From Algorimicrobium hallyeonense (GTDB taxonomy: Bacteria; Bacteroidota; Bacteroidia; Flavobacteriales; Flavobacteriaceae), in NCBI RefSeq assembly GCF_042657385.1, contig NZ_JBHSLA010000002.1, positions 124,001 through 188,000 on the forward strand: a stretch of DNA of 64,000 nt, read 5' to 3'. Below the pieces are notes generated by a model. It had not been told where the DNA came from, did no database searches, and saw only the letters and a program-made list of their open reading frames with translations. How positions within the stretch are numbered: position 1 is the stretch's first letter; every line of letters begins with the position of its first letter. Positions 54,404 through 63,272 of the stretch are shown here, piece after piece. The position numbers and the translations under genes were made by a program.

Positions 54404-54430
54404 AAAGTCCTTCCGTTTTGGAAGGACTTA
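54404..54430 (-). terminator. hairpin between AhpC-like and thioredoxin genes
   Basis: AAGTCCTTCC / GGAAGGACTT around a 5-nt loop. On the minus strand the stem is followed by TTAAAT, not a full T-run, so it probably reduces rather than blocks expression of thioredoxin relative to the peroxidase. Confidence 0.6.
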
Positions 54431-54488
54431 ATTAGATGTTTAATATAGGTTGTATTGAAGTTCTTCGAGTGAAGTTGAAAAATATAAA

Positions 54489-55127
54489 TTAGTGAGATGC
54501 TAAATATGCAGCAGTTCCTTTCGCGTTAGCTTGCATAGCGTCTTTTCCTTCTTCCCAGTTTGCTGGACAAACTTCACCTTTTTCTTGAACGTGTGTTAAG
54601 GCGTCTATCAAACGAATATATTCACCAACATTTCTACCTAATGGCATGTTGTTGATGCTTTCGTGCTGTACAATACCATCTTCATCAATAATATAGGTAG
54701 CTCTATACGTTACATTATCGCCTTCAACTTGAACAGTTCCTGTCTCTTCGTCAAAAATTTCATTGGTAATATCTAAAATTCCTAAAACGCTAGATAAGTT
54801 TCTATTACTATCAGCAAGGATTGGATAGGTTACACCTTCTATACCACCATTATCTTTTGCTGTGCTTAACCAAGCAAAATGTACTTCAGGAGTATCACAT
54901 GATGCGCCAATAACTATTGTATTACGTTTTTCGAATTCCTTCATTGCTGCTTGGAATGCATGTAACTCCGTTGGACATACAAAGGTAAAATCTTTAGGAT
55001 ACCAGAATAATACTACTTTTTTCTTGTTGTTTACTGCTTCTTCAAGAACGTTCACTTTAAAAGTGTCGCCCATTTCATTCATTGCGTCAACGTTTAAATC
55101 TGGGAATTTTTTTCCTACAAATGCCAT
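54489..55127 (-). CDS. AhpC/TSA-type 2-Cys peroxiredoxin
   Basis: 212 residues. Peroxidatic Cys in KDFTFVCPTELHAF (about 51), resolving Cys in GEVCPANW (about 187), and a C-terminal tail. It detoxifies hydrogen peroxide and organic hydroperoxides in the cytosol. No AhpF is in the window; the following thioredoxin is the likely reductant. A consensus -7 element lies 38 bases upstream. Confidence 0.93.
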   Translation of the reverse strand: MAFVGKKFPDLNVDAMNEMGDTFKVNVLEEAVNNKKKVVLFWYPKDFTFVCPTELHAFQAAMKEFEKRNTIVIGASCDTPEVHFAWLSTAKDNGGIEGVTYPILADSNRNLSSVLGILDITNEIFDEETGTVQVEGDNVTYRATYIIDEDGIVQHESINNMPLGRNVGEYIRLIDALTHVQEKGEVCPANWEEGKDAMQANAKGTAAYLASH

Positions 55128-55164
55128 GTTTTTATATTTTAATTGTTATTAAATTTCTTAATGA

Positions 55165-55172
55165 CAAATATA
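55165..55172 (-). promoter_or_regulatory. -7 element of the AhpC-like gene
   Basis: TATATTTG on the minus strand, matching TAnnTTTG, 38 bases before the start codon. No GTAAC-type dyad occurs at 22 nt, so it is outside the regulon described for other peroxidase and sulfide genes here. Confidence 0.6.
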
Positions 55173-55268
55173 AGAACAAGTCATAGTATTTCAGTCGAAA
55201 TGAAATCTTAATTCTTTATTGAAGTATAGTTTAAATTTATGGCAAAGTTAGAAAGTGATAGTTTATGC

Positions 55269-56741
55269 TTATTTAGTGTTGCTCGTTAGTTGTTTAATTT
55301 TAATATTTAATGCCGCGTAAGTTAAGGTCATAAAAGGACTTAACCAATTGAAGATGGCATACACAAAATAATCAGCAACAGAAACACCTAAAACACTACT
55401 TTGATAAGCGCCACAGGTATTCCAAGGAATTAATACGGACGTTACCGTTCCAGAATCTTCCAAGGTTCTACTCAAATTTTCAGGAGCTAATCCTTTATCT
55501 TTATAAGCTTGCTTAAACATTTTACCAGGAATAACAATGGCTAAATATTGATCACTGGCTATAGTATTTAATCCTAAACAACTGATAACGGTACTTGCAA
55601 ATAATCCGAAAACCGTTGTAGCAAAAGACAAGAGTACTTTAGTAATTCGTGCCAAAGCGCCTATAGCATCCATAATGCCACCAAAAAACATGGCGCAGCA
55701 AATTAGAAGAATGGTCCAAATCATGCCTTTCATGCCGCCTGCAGCAAATAAATCGTTTAGTTTTTCGTTATCGGTTACAATTTGCGTGTCTGTTAATATG
55801 GCATTTACGGTGGCGCCTAATTTAGAATCTCCTAAACTATCTAAAATAGCGGGTTGGAAAATAAAAGCGAAAACGGCTGCCAATATAACACCAACACCAA
55901 GAGCAATAAGTGGCTTTGTTTTTAAAAGAATTAAAGCTATTACTACTAATGGTACAATAAATAACATTGGTGTAATATTAAACGTGTTTTCAATACTTAT
56001 TAAAAGACTACTTAAATCGGCAGTTCCTGTGGTATCAATAGTCATACTCATTACCGAAAAGGCTATTAATGTAATTATAATCGTAGGAATAGTTGTTAAC
56101 GCCATATACCTAATATGTGTAAATAAATCCGTTCCAGCCATGGCAGGAGCTAGGTTAGTGGTATCACTCAATGGCGACATTTTATCGCCAAAATATGCGC
56201 CAGAAATAGCGGCACCAGCAATCATGCCTGTAGGAATTCCTAAAGCGCTTCCAATTCCAATTAAGGCAATACCTACCGTTGCAGAAGTGGTCCAAGAACT
56301 ACCTGTTGCAATGGAAATAACCGCACAAATAATAACAGAAGCCGGTAAAAATATTGACGGACTTAAAACTTGTAGACCATAATATACCATGGCCGGAATA
56401 ACACCACTTACCAACCACGTTCCGGCTAAAGCGCCAACTAAAAACAAAATCATTATGGGTACAAATACGCTACGCAAGTTTTCCCAGACCTCTTTCATCA
56501 TGATTTGAAAGCGGACTTTATTAAAAAAACCAACGATGGCAGCCACAGCCGCACCTAATAATAAAATAAACTGATTGGAATATTCTCCTAAAGCTTCACC
56601 ATCTGCAAGAAAGATGTTGTAAGCCAGCATTAGCATTAAAATAACCACAGGAATTAACGCTTCCCAGATACTTAATTCTTTATTCTCAATAATTGTTTGG
56701 TCTTCAATATCAATATCTGATAGGTTTTTATCGTCCTGCAT
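55269..56741 (-). CDS. nhaC: NhaC-type Na+/H+ antiporter
   Basis: 491 residues from the ATG at 56741; a 19-residue longer version from 56798 is possible, but a promoter-like TTTG sits right before it. About 11-12 membrane helices; IATGSSWTTSATVGIALIGIG and FGDKMSPLSDTTNLAPAMAG are the NhaC signatures with conserved polar residues for ion exchange, and the repeated half near GLNTIASDQYLAIVIPG. It exports Na+ or exchanges Na+-coupled malate/lactate in some relatives. Monocistronic; terminator of the preceding lyase gene lies just upstream. Confidence 0.9.
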   Translation of the reverse strand: MQDDKNLSDIDIEDQTIIENKELSIWEALIPVVILMLMLAYNIFLADGEALGEYSNQFILLLGAAVAAIVGFFNKVRFQIMMKEVWENLRSVFVPIMILFLVGALAGTWLVSGVIPAMVYYGLQVLSPSIFLPASVIICAVISIATGSSWTTSATVGIALIGIGSALGIPTGMIAGAAISGAYFGDKMSPLSDTTNLAPAMAGTDLFTHIRYMALTTIPTIIITLIAFSVMSMTIDTTGTADLSSLLISIENTFNITPMLFIVPLVVIALILLKTKPLIALGVGVILAAVFAFIFQPAILDSLGDSKLGATVNAILTDTQIVTDNEKLNDLFAAGGMKGMIWTILLICCAMFFGGIMDAIGALARITKVLLSFATTVFGLFASTVISCLGLNTIASDQYLAIVIPGKMFKQAYKDKGLAPENLSRTLEDSGTVTSVLIPWNTCGAYQSSVLGVSVADYFVYAIFNWLSPFMTLTYAALNIKIKQLTSNTK

Positions 56742-56852
56742 ATTGGTTGTTAGTTTCGTTAGGATTGTAATGTTACGATTTTCAGATAAAGTATGCAAAT
56801 ACTAATTGTCGCTTAAGCTAATATGGTGAAAGGAATGACTTTGTTTTTAAAA

Positions 56853-56886
56853 ATAAAAAAGGAGCACGCTTAAACGAACTCCTTAA
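56853..56886 (-). terminator. terminator after the methionine gamma-lyase-like gene
   Basis: On the minus strand AAGGAG pairs with CTCCTT across a loop that can form CG-TTTAAG-CG, followed by TTTTATTTTT. Confidence 0.75.
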
Positions 56887-56907
56887 TTTACTTGTAATTT
56901 ATGCTTA

Positions 56908-58107
56908 CTATAATATATCAAGAGACTCCATGCAAGAACGCATAGTTTTATAGGTACGCTCAATGTCTGCATCCAATCCAATAGAAAAACGAATTAAACC
57001 ATCACTTAAGCCCATTTCTTTTTGTTCATCTTCCGGTATTTCCGATGAAGTAGAACTACCTGGAGCCGAGAATAAGGTTTTGTAAAACCCTAGACTAACA
57101 GCTAGATATCCTAAATTTTTCTCTTGCATTAATTCCATTAATGTGTTTGCTTTTTCTAAAGAACCAACATCTACAGTTAGCATGCCACCATATCCATATT
57201 TTTCATTCATCATACTTTTAAATAATTCATGACTTGGATGAGAAGCTAAGCCTGGATACACGGTTTTTAATCCATCAGCTTCAAATTTTTCTGCTAAATA
57301 GGTCGCATTTAAACTATGTTGCTGCATTCTAATGTGTAATGTGCGTAGGTTTTTTAATATAGAAGCGGCTCTTAAACTGTCCATAGTAGAGCCTAATAAC
57401 ATACAGGCGCCATCGTTGACACTTCGTAAATCGTTTATGAATTCTTGTGTACCACAAATTACACCACCAACCGTATCACTAGATCCATTTATGAATTTAG
57501 TTAAACTGTGAATCACGATATCAGCTCCCAATTGCACAGGTGAAACAGATAAGGGCGAAAACGTATTATCTACCACCAATTTTAAATTGTGCTTTTTAGC
57601 CAATTTTGCTAAACCTGAAATATCAGCAACTTCCAAGAGCGGGTTACTAACAGATTCGCAGTATAAAATTTTTGTGTTTTTCGTAATGGCAGCTTCAACC
57701 ATTTCTAATTTTGTAATATCTACAAAAGTCGTTGTTATGTTAAGTCTAGGTGCAAAATTCTTTAAAAAGGCATACGTTCCTCCATAAATGGTGCGACTAG
57801 AAACGACATGATCGCCAGCGCCACAAAGCTGCATTATGACTGGTGTTATGGCTCCCATTCCTGAAGCGGTAACATTTGCAGTCTCCGTTCCTTCCATGGC
57901 TGCTAAAGCTTCGCCGAGATATAAGTTTGAAGGCGTAGAATGTCTTGAATACAAATAACAGCCATCTGCATTACCTTCAAAGGTGTCAAACATGGTTTTA
58001 GCCGATAAAAAAGTGTAGGTTGATGAATCTGAAATAGAAGGGTTTACTCCTCCAAATTCACCAAAATATTGTAAATCTTGAATATTATTTGCTGGTTTGA
58101 ATGCCAT
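56908..58107 (-). CDS. Cys/Met-metabolism PLP enzyme, methionine gamma-lyase-like
   Basis: 399 residues. PLP fold type I, trans-sulfuration family: YSRHSTPSNLYLGEALAAMEGTE, the phosphate loop ASGMGAI, VVDNTFSPL (Asp on the pyridine N) and the Schiff-base Lys in IHSLTKFINGSSD. The closest types are methionine gamma-lyase and cystathionine gamma-synthase/lyase; they split or build thioether amino acids. The Cys that marks true methionine gamma-lyases cannot be placed with certainty. It is divergent from an Lrp regulator that probably controls it. Confidence 0.85.
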   Translation of the reverse strand: MAFKPANNIQDLQYFGEFGGVNPSISDSSTYTFLSAKTMFDTFEGNADGCYLYSRHSTPSNLYLGEALAAMEGTETANVTASGMGAITPVIMQLCGAGDHVVSSRTIYGGTYAFLKNFAPRLNITTTFVDITKLEMVEAAITKNTKILYCESVSNPLLEVADISGLAKLAKKHNLKLVVDNTFSPLSVSPVQLGADIVIHSLTKFINGSSDTVGGVICGTQEFINDLRSVNDGACMLLGSTMDSLRAASILKNLRTLHIRMQQHSLNATYLAEKFEADGLKTVYPGLASHPSHELFKSMMNEKYGYGGMLTVDVGSLEKANTLMELMQEKNLGYLAVSLGFYKTLFSAPGSSTSSEIPEDEQKEMGLSDGLIRFSIGLDADIERTYKTMRSCMESLDIL

Positions 58108-58152
58108 AGTGTGAAAATTTATTAATTAATAATACTGTAAAAATCGTTAATA

Positions 58153-58199
58153 TTAGATTATCTATCAATAGATGTCTTTATATTTAGATTATTAATCTA
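58153..58199. promoter_or_regulatory. putative Lrp operator region between lyase and Lrp genes
   Basis: Two direct copies of TTAGATTA (58153-58160 and 58184-58191) are 31 bp apart, three helical turns. Each belongs to a dyad: ATCTAT-CA-ATAGAT (58160-58173) and TAGATTA-T-TAATCTA (58185-58199). Phased A+T-rich palindromes in a divergent promoter fit wrapping by an Lrp/AsnC octamer. Confidence 0.6.
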
Positions 58200-58276
58200 T
58201 TAAAAATATGAATAATAGTTTTTATTACGTCTAATTTGGTTAATATTGTTTTTTAAACGAAAAATTTTCAATTATT

Positions 58277-58735
58277 ATGAATTTCGATCTCATAGATTTA
58301 AAGTTATTACAATTTCTTCAAGAAGATGCGAAGCAGACCAACAAAATGTTATCTAACAGGTTAAATTTATCTGTTACAGCTGTTTACGAGCGGATTAGAA
58401 AGTTAGAACGGGAAGGTGTTATTGCGCAATATGTGGCCTTGTTGGATAAGAATAAGGTGGATCGGAGTTTTGTTGCCTTTTGTCATATTAAACTTGTTCA
58501 GCATACACAGAATAACATTGTGAAATTTGAGCGTGAAGTTGCTAATTTAGAAGAAATTTCTGAATGCTATCATATTAGTGGAGATTACGATTATTTATTA
58601 AAAGTAATGGTTCAGGATATGGAAGATTTTAGGGAGTTTATGGTTAAAAAACTAACATCTATTAATCATATTGGTAGCACCCACAGTATGTTTGTTATTA
58701 ATGAAGTAAAACATACTACAGCCATTATGATTTAA
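58277..58735 (+). CDS. Lrp/AsnC-family transcription regulator
   Basis: 152 residues. N-terminal helix-turn-helix (about 5-55, LLQFLQEDAKQTNKMLSNRL and LSVTAVYERIRKLEREGVI) and a C-terminal RAM/ACT-like αβ domain (about 65-150, CYHISGDYDYLLKVMVQDM). It senses an amino acid and regulates related metabolism. Divergent from the lyase gene with a phased operator between; local control and autoregulation are likely (inference). Confidence 0.93.
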   Translation: MNFDLIDLKLLQFLQEDAKQTNKMLSNRLNLSVTAVYERIRKLEREGVIAQYVALLDKNKVDRSFVAFCHIKLVQHTQNNIVKFEREVANLEEISECYHISGDYDYLLKVMVQDMEDFREFMVKKLTSINHIGSTHSMFVINEVKHTTAIMI

Positions 58736-58962
58736 TTTGTCGGCCTGATAAAAAGATTTTGATTTAGGTAAAATTGAATTTAGTATACCTTTTTGCTACA
58801 ATTCTTGTTTGTATGTTTTCGTTTTTACAACCATAAAACCCAGGCGAACGACTGAATTCCATCAAATTCCGGAAGGGGTAATTAGTTATTTTTGGTAATC
58901 TATTTTTATTTTTTAAAAATAACTGCGTATTTCGTTGTTCAATATCTAGCATATATAACTTT

Positions 58963-60558
58963 ATGAAATATCAATATCTGTGGTTTCTAGTAGTAATAGT
59001 AATTGTTCAATCCTGCGGAAGCGTTAAAAAAAATAATGCCGTTGTAAGTAGTTTGCATGATGCAGATGAATTGAGAGAGGACGTAGATGCGGTTTATAAT
59101 CAACTGCAAAAACATCATCCGCGCCTATATCAGTATATTTCTAAAGAAGCGTTAGATTTTAAATTTGATAGCCTAAAAACCAGTATCACACAACCATTAA
59201 GTAGTCATGATTTTTATGAACAATTAGCGCCTATTTTAATGGAAGTGCGTCAAGGTCATATTTCGGTTATGCCACCTCAAATGCAATTCACTAAAAAAGA
59301 ACGTAAGGTTTTAATGAAGGAACGGTTTGAGTTTTACGATTTAGATTTTAATTATATGGACAAACAATTATGGGTGTCCGGATCCAAATCAGATTCATTA
59401 TTAATTGGAAGTGAAGTGGTTCAGATTGAAAATGAATCTGCCAACGCGTTAATCCAGAAATATCAAACACAATATGCTTCTGATGGCTTTAATACCACGT
59501 TGATGGATAGGCAACTGGGTCGTGCATTTCAAAGATTGTATGCACGAGATAAAGGATTTTTAGATAGCTTATCCGTAACCTTCAATAAACAAGATTCATT
59601 ATACACGAAAGTTTTCCGACGCATTCCAAAAGATTCAACTTCACACACAATAGATTCATTAAAACAGGAAGCTGATTCAATTAAAGTAGCCCAACTGACT
59701 AAAGCAGAAAAATTAATTAGAAAGCAGAAAGCAAAAGAAAAGCGAAAACAAGATCGAATATATGGTTTTCAAGGTTCAGACGGCAAATACACGCGTAATT
59801 TCAATTTTAAGGGAATAGATAGTTCTGTTGCCGTTATGAAAATAAGAGCTTTTGGAAATGGGAATTATAAAAAATTCTATAAACAGAGTTTTGCCCAATT
59901 AGATTCATTAAATACACCGAATCTCGTTTTGGATTTACGAGATAATGGCGGTGGTCGAATAGAAGAAATTGCTTATTTATTCCGCTATTTGGCGCAAGAA
60001 GATTATCAGTTTATTAATGAAAGTGAGGTAACTAGTCGTGTGCCATTTATGGTGTACACCATGAGCAATGGAAGCCCTTTAATGTTAAAGATAATTGGAG
60101 CCGTTTTTTCACCTGTTATTGTAACCCATAACTTAATAAAAACCAAAAAGGTTGATGATGCTATTTATTATAAATTTAAATATGCCAAAATGCAATCCCC
60201 ATTTCCGGATAATTTTAAAGGTAATTTATATGTGCTTATTAATGGGAATTCTTTTTCGGCATCATCCATATTGTCTACTAATATTCAAGGTCATAATTTA
60301 GCCACATTTGTCGGTGAAGAAACGGGAGGTTCTTATAATGGAACCGTTGCGGGTTTATTTAAAATTTATAAATTACCAAATAGTAAGGTTCGTGTACGCA
60401 TTGGTTTAATGCAAATTGATGCGCCTTTTAAAGTAGAGCCAGATGGATATGGTATTAAGCCGGATATTCCAATTGTTCCAACTTGGAATGACGTTTTACA
60501 TGAACGTGACCCCGAGCTGGAATGGATTTTAAATCATGTAGAGAAAGAGAAACCATAG
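58963..60558 (+). CDS. S41-family peptidase-like lipoprotein
   Basis: 531 residues. Lipid Cys18 (IVIVQSCGS). N-terminal helical domain (about 30-110), a PDZ-like region, then the S41/tail-specific protease core with LVLDLRDNGGG and catalytic Ser in NGNSFSASSIL, and GEETGG. A Lys-rich insert (about 225-270) is unusual. It is probably an outer-membrane-anchored periplasmic protease. A catalytic Lys cannot be fixed from sequence alone, so the activity is likely but not proven. Confidence 0.88.
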   Translation: MKYQYLWFLVVIVIVQSCGSVKKNNAVVSSLHDADELREDVDAVYNQLQKHHPRLYQYISKEALDFKFDSLKTSITQPLSSHDFYEQLAPILMEVRQGHISVMPPQMQFTKKERKVLMKERFEFYDLDFNYMDKQLWVSGSKSDSLLIGSEVVQIENESANALIQKYQTQYASDGFNTTLMDRQLGRAFQRLYARDKGFLDSLSVTFNKQDSLYTKVFRRIPKDSTSHTIDSLKQEADSIKVAQLTKAEKLIRKQKAKEKRKQDRIYGFQGSDGKYTRNFNFKGIDSSVAVMKIRAFGNGNYKKFYKQSFAQLDSLNTPNLVLDLRDNGGGRIEEIAYLFRYLAQEDYQFINESEVTSRVPFMVYTMSNGSPLMLKIIGAVFSPVIVTHNLIKTKKVDDAIYYKFKYAKMQSPFPDNFKGNLYVLINGNSFSASSILSTNIQGHNLATFVGEETGGSYNGTVAGLFKIYKLPNSKVRVRIGLMQIDAPFKVEPDGYGIKPDIPIVPTWNDVLHERDPELEWILNHVEKEKP

Positions 60559-60615
60559 ATTTTTATGTAACTTTATTGCGAATTTTTTTTCAAAAAACAC
60601 TTTTATACCAAATGG

Positions 60616-61386
60616 ATGCTTTATAAAAACATCAAAAAGATTTATCATGATATTTTCATGTCTTATGCACACCCTGAATTAGGCACGCATATTAAAAAAA
60701 TCATGGAATTAGATGTGTATTTGCCATACAGTTCTACCTTTTTCTGCATAACAAATACCCAAGATTTAACCTTTGAATTTGTTAGTAAAAACATGACGGC
60801 CTGTCTAGGCTTGGAAAAAAATGTCTTGCTAAAGGAAGGTATGCGAAATTTTTGGAGTCGCATTCACCCAGAAGATATTGAACTTTGGTTAAGAGGTTTA
60901 AACGATTTAATGGAATTTACTTTAGCTGAAATCCCAGTAAACCACAGATACCAAATGAGCTATACATGGAATTACCGCTTAAAAAATACGCAGGACGAAT
61001 ATGTAAACATAATTCAAAACACCACACCTTTAGAGTTTGATGCGGAAATGAAACCAATAATAGGATTAGCGCATTACACCGTTATGGATATAAATATACA
61101 AATGCCAATTACGGTTACAGCCAAATTACTCAATGAAAACAACGAATATGAAACCAAATATTTTAATAATTATTCCCAAAAACTATTAACAGATGGTTTA
61201 AGTAATCGGGAGCGCGATGTGATACGATTATTAACCATGCATAATTCAAGTAAGGAAATAGCTGATTTATTGAATATTAGTCCTAATACAGTAGATACAC
61301 ACCGAAGAAATATTTTAAAGAAACTTAACATTTCATCAACAGGAGAGCTGATAGGTATGTTAAAAATGAACACGAATTTTCTGTAA
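60616..61386 (+). CDS. PAS-like sensor with LuxR-type DNA-binding domain
   Basis: 256 residues. The middle (about 45-170; FEFVSKNMTACLGLEKN, FWSRIHPEDIELWLR, YQMSYTWNYRLKNTQDEY) is a PAS domain; the C-terminus (about 190-250; GLSNRERDVIRLLTMHNSSKEIADLLNISPN) is a LuxR/GerE helix-turn-helix. No receiver or kinase domain, so it probably senses a small ligand or redox state directly. It lies 57 bases after the S41 peptidase gene; they may be cotranscribed. Confidence 0.88.
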   Translation: MLYKNIKKIYHDIFMSYAHPELGTHIKKIMELDVYLPYSSTFFCITNTQDLTFEFVSKNMTACLGLEKNVLLKEGMRNFWSRIHPEDIELWLRGLNDLMEFTLAEIPVNHRYQMSYTWNYRLKNTQDEYVNIIQNTTPLEFDAEMKPIIGLAHYTVMDINIQMPITVTAKLLNENNEYETKYFNNYSQKLLTDGLSNRERDVIRLLTMHNSSKEIADLLNISPNTVDTHRRNILKKLNISSTGELIGMLKMNTNFL

Positions 61387-61470
61387 AATTACTCAAATTG
61401 AGTATTGCAAAACCTGAAATATTACACCATTTTTGTAATGCTATTATTTGAGGGTGATACCTTATATTTA

Positions 61471-61509
61471 GGGCAATCTAACAAAATTGTTAGTTTTGCC
61501 CTTTTTTTT
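61471..61509 (+). terminator. terminator after the LuxR-type gene
   Basis: GGGCAATCTAACA pairs with TGTTAGTTTTGCCC (one bulge) around a 4-nt loop, then TTTTTTTT. The frame that reads through it (61405-61602) is therefore not a gene. Confidence 0.88.
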
Positions 61510-61550
61510 ACACTTATTTTGATGGCGCTTATTATCCTGTATTTTTTTTA

Positions 61551-61580
61551 TTGCCTTCCCATAAAACATTTGTATTTTTG
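61551..61580 (+). promoter_or_regulatory. promoter of lpdA
   Basis: TTG at 61551-61553 (-33) and TATTTTTG at 61573-61580 (-7) are 19 nt apart, the classical Bacteroidota arrangement, 35 bases before the start codon. Confidence 0.8.
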
Positions 61581-61615
61581 TTCTTGTATTAATACAACTT
61601 GAAAAAAATATTTAT

Positions 61616-63016
61616 ATGAATTCATACGATGTAGCCATTATTGGCTCTGGTCCTGGAGGTTATGTAGCAGCTATTCGTTGCGCGCAATTAGGATTGAAAA
61701 CTGCTATTATAGAAAAATATTCAACCCTTGGAGGAACATGCCTAAATGTTGGGTGTATTCCAAGTAAAGCGCTTTTAGATTCGTCTCATCATTACGAAGA
61801 TGCAGTCAAGCATTTTGAAGAACATGGTATAGATATTCCTGGTGAAATTAAAGTGAATTTAAAACAAATGATTGCCCGTAAGCAGGCAGTTGTAGATACA
61901 ACAACAGGTGGTATAGATTTCTTGATGAAGAAGAATAATATTGATGTTTACCAAGGATTAGGAAGCTTTAAAGACGCCACTCATATTACGATTTCAGGTG
62001 AAAAAGAAACGGAAATTGAAGCGAAGAATACTATTATTGCCACTGGAAGTAAACCTTCAAGTTTGCCATTCATAAATATTGATAAAGAGCGTATTATAAC
62101 ATCTACTGAAGCGCTAAAGCTTAAGGAGATTCCAAAACACATGATTGTTATTGGAGGCGGTGTTATTGGATTAGAGTTAGGTCAAGTTTACAAGCGTTTA
62201 GGTGCTGAAGTTTCTGTAATAGAATACATGGATCGTATTATTCCGACAATGGATTCAGGACTTTCTAAAGAATTAAATAAAGTGTTGAAGAAACAAAAAT
62301 TCAAAATCAACACCTCACATAAAGTAAAATCTGTTGAACGTAAGGGTGATGAAATCATTGTAAAAGCGGACAACAAAAAAGGAGAAGAAGTAGAGTTTAA
62401 AGGTGATTATTGTTTAGTGTCAGTTGGTCGTCGTCCGTATACGGATGGATTAAATGCGGAAGCTGCTGGTGTAAAATTAAATGATAAAGGTCAAGTAGAA
62501 GTTAATGATCACTTACAAACAGCTACCAAAAACATTTATGCCATTGGCGATGTTATTAAAGGCGCTATGTTAGCCCATAAAGCGGAAGAAGAAGGCGTAT
62601 TTGTTGCTGAAACTATTGCTGGACAAAAGCCACACATCGATTATAATTTAATTCCAGGCGTTGTTTATACATGGCCGGAAGTTGCAACTGTTGGTCAAAC
62701 AGAAGAGCAACTAAAAGAAGCAGGAGTAGAATATAAAGTCGGGCAATTTCCAATGCGTGCATTAGGTAGAAGTAGAGCGAGTATGGATTTAGACGGGTTT
62801 GTTAAAATTTTAGCCGATAAAACAACAGATGAAATTTTAGGGTTTCATATGGTAGGTGCGCGTGCAGCCGATTTAGTTGCTGAAGCTGTAGTTGCTATGG
62901 AATACAGAGCATCAGCTGAAGATATTTCGCGCATGTCTCACGCACACCCAACATTTGCAGAGGCCGTTAAAGAAGCCGCTTTAGCAGCAACAGACAATCG
63001 TGCTTTGCATGTATAA
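61616..63016 (+). CDS. lpdA: dihydrolipoyl dehydrogenase
   Basis: 466 residues. FAD-binding GSGPGG (10-15), redox disulfide GGTCLNVGCIPSKA (Cys42, Cys47), NAD-binding GGGVIGLELG, a central FAD/NAD DRIIPTMDSG region, and the C-terminal dimer domain with the catalytic His-Glu (HAHPTFAEA). It reoxidises dihydrolipoyl groups of pyruvate, 2-oxoglutarate or branched-chain dehydrogenase complexes, or glycine cleavage. The partner E2 genes are not nearby. Confidence 0.97.
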   Translation: MNSYDVAIIGSGPGGYVAAIRCAQLGLKTAIIEKYSTLGGTCLNVGCIPSKALLDSSHHYEDAVKHFEEHGIDIPGEIKVNLKQMIARKQAVVDTTTGGIDFLMKKNNIDVYQGLGSFKDATHITISGEKETEIEAKNTIIATGSKPSSLPFINIDKERIITSTEALKLKEIPKHMIVIGGGVIGLELGQVYKRLGAEVSVIEYMDRIIPTMDSGLSKELNKVLKKQKFKINTSHKVKSVERKGDEIIVKADNKKGEEVEFKGDYCLVSVGRRPYTDGLNAEAAGVKLNDKGQVEVNDHLQTATKNIYAIGDVIKGAMLAHKAEEEGVFVAETIAGQKPHIDYNLIPGVVYTWPEVATVGQTEEQLKEAGVEYKVGQFPMRALGRSRASMDLDGFVKILADKTTDEILGFHMVGARAADLVAEAVVAMEYRASAEDISRMSHAHPTFAEAVKEAALAATDNRALHV

Positions 63017-63053
63017 TAAGACTAAATTCCATTAAATTGGATTTAAATATTAC

Positions 63054-63086
63054 AAAACCACTTCTCAATTGAAGTGGTTTTTTTTT
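63054..63086 (+). terminator. terminator of lpdA
   Basis: AAAACCACTTC / GAAGTGGTTTT around a 6-nt loop, then a T-run. Confidence 0.92.
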
Positions 63087-63272
63087 GTTTTAATTTTACT
63101 ATTCTTTATAAATAACACTAATAGTACACGCATTACAAGCCTTCCTATTTTAATTACTGGTTTATTTCCTTAATGCGATTAATTTATTCCTGTGTTTATT
63201 GTTTTGTTGTTTCTGAAATTAGCAATTAGGACTACTATTGCCACAAATTAATTATTAACGAAAACAAAGACA

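Noticed and set aside
61405..61602. 65-residue hydrophobic plus-strand ORF
   Set aside because: TTG start, spans a strong terminator and overlaps the lpdA promoter elements.
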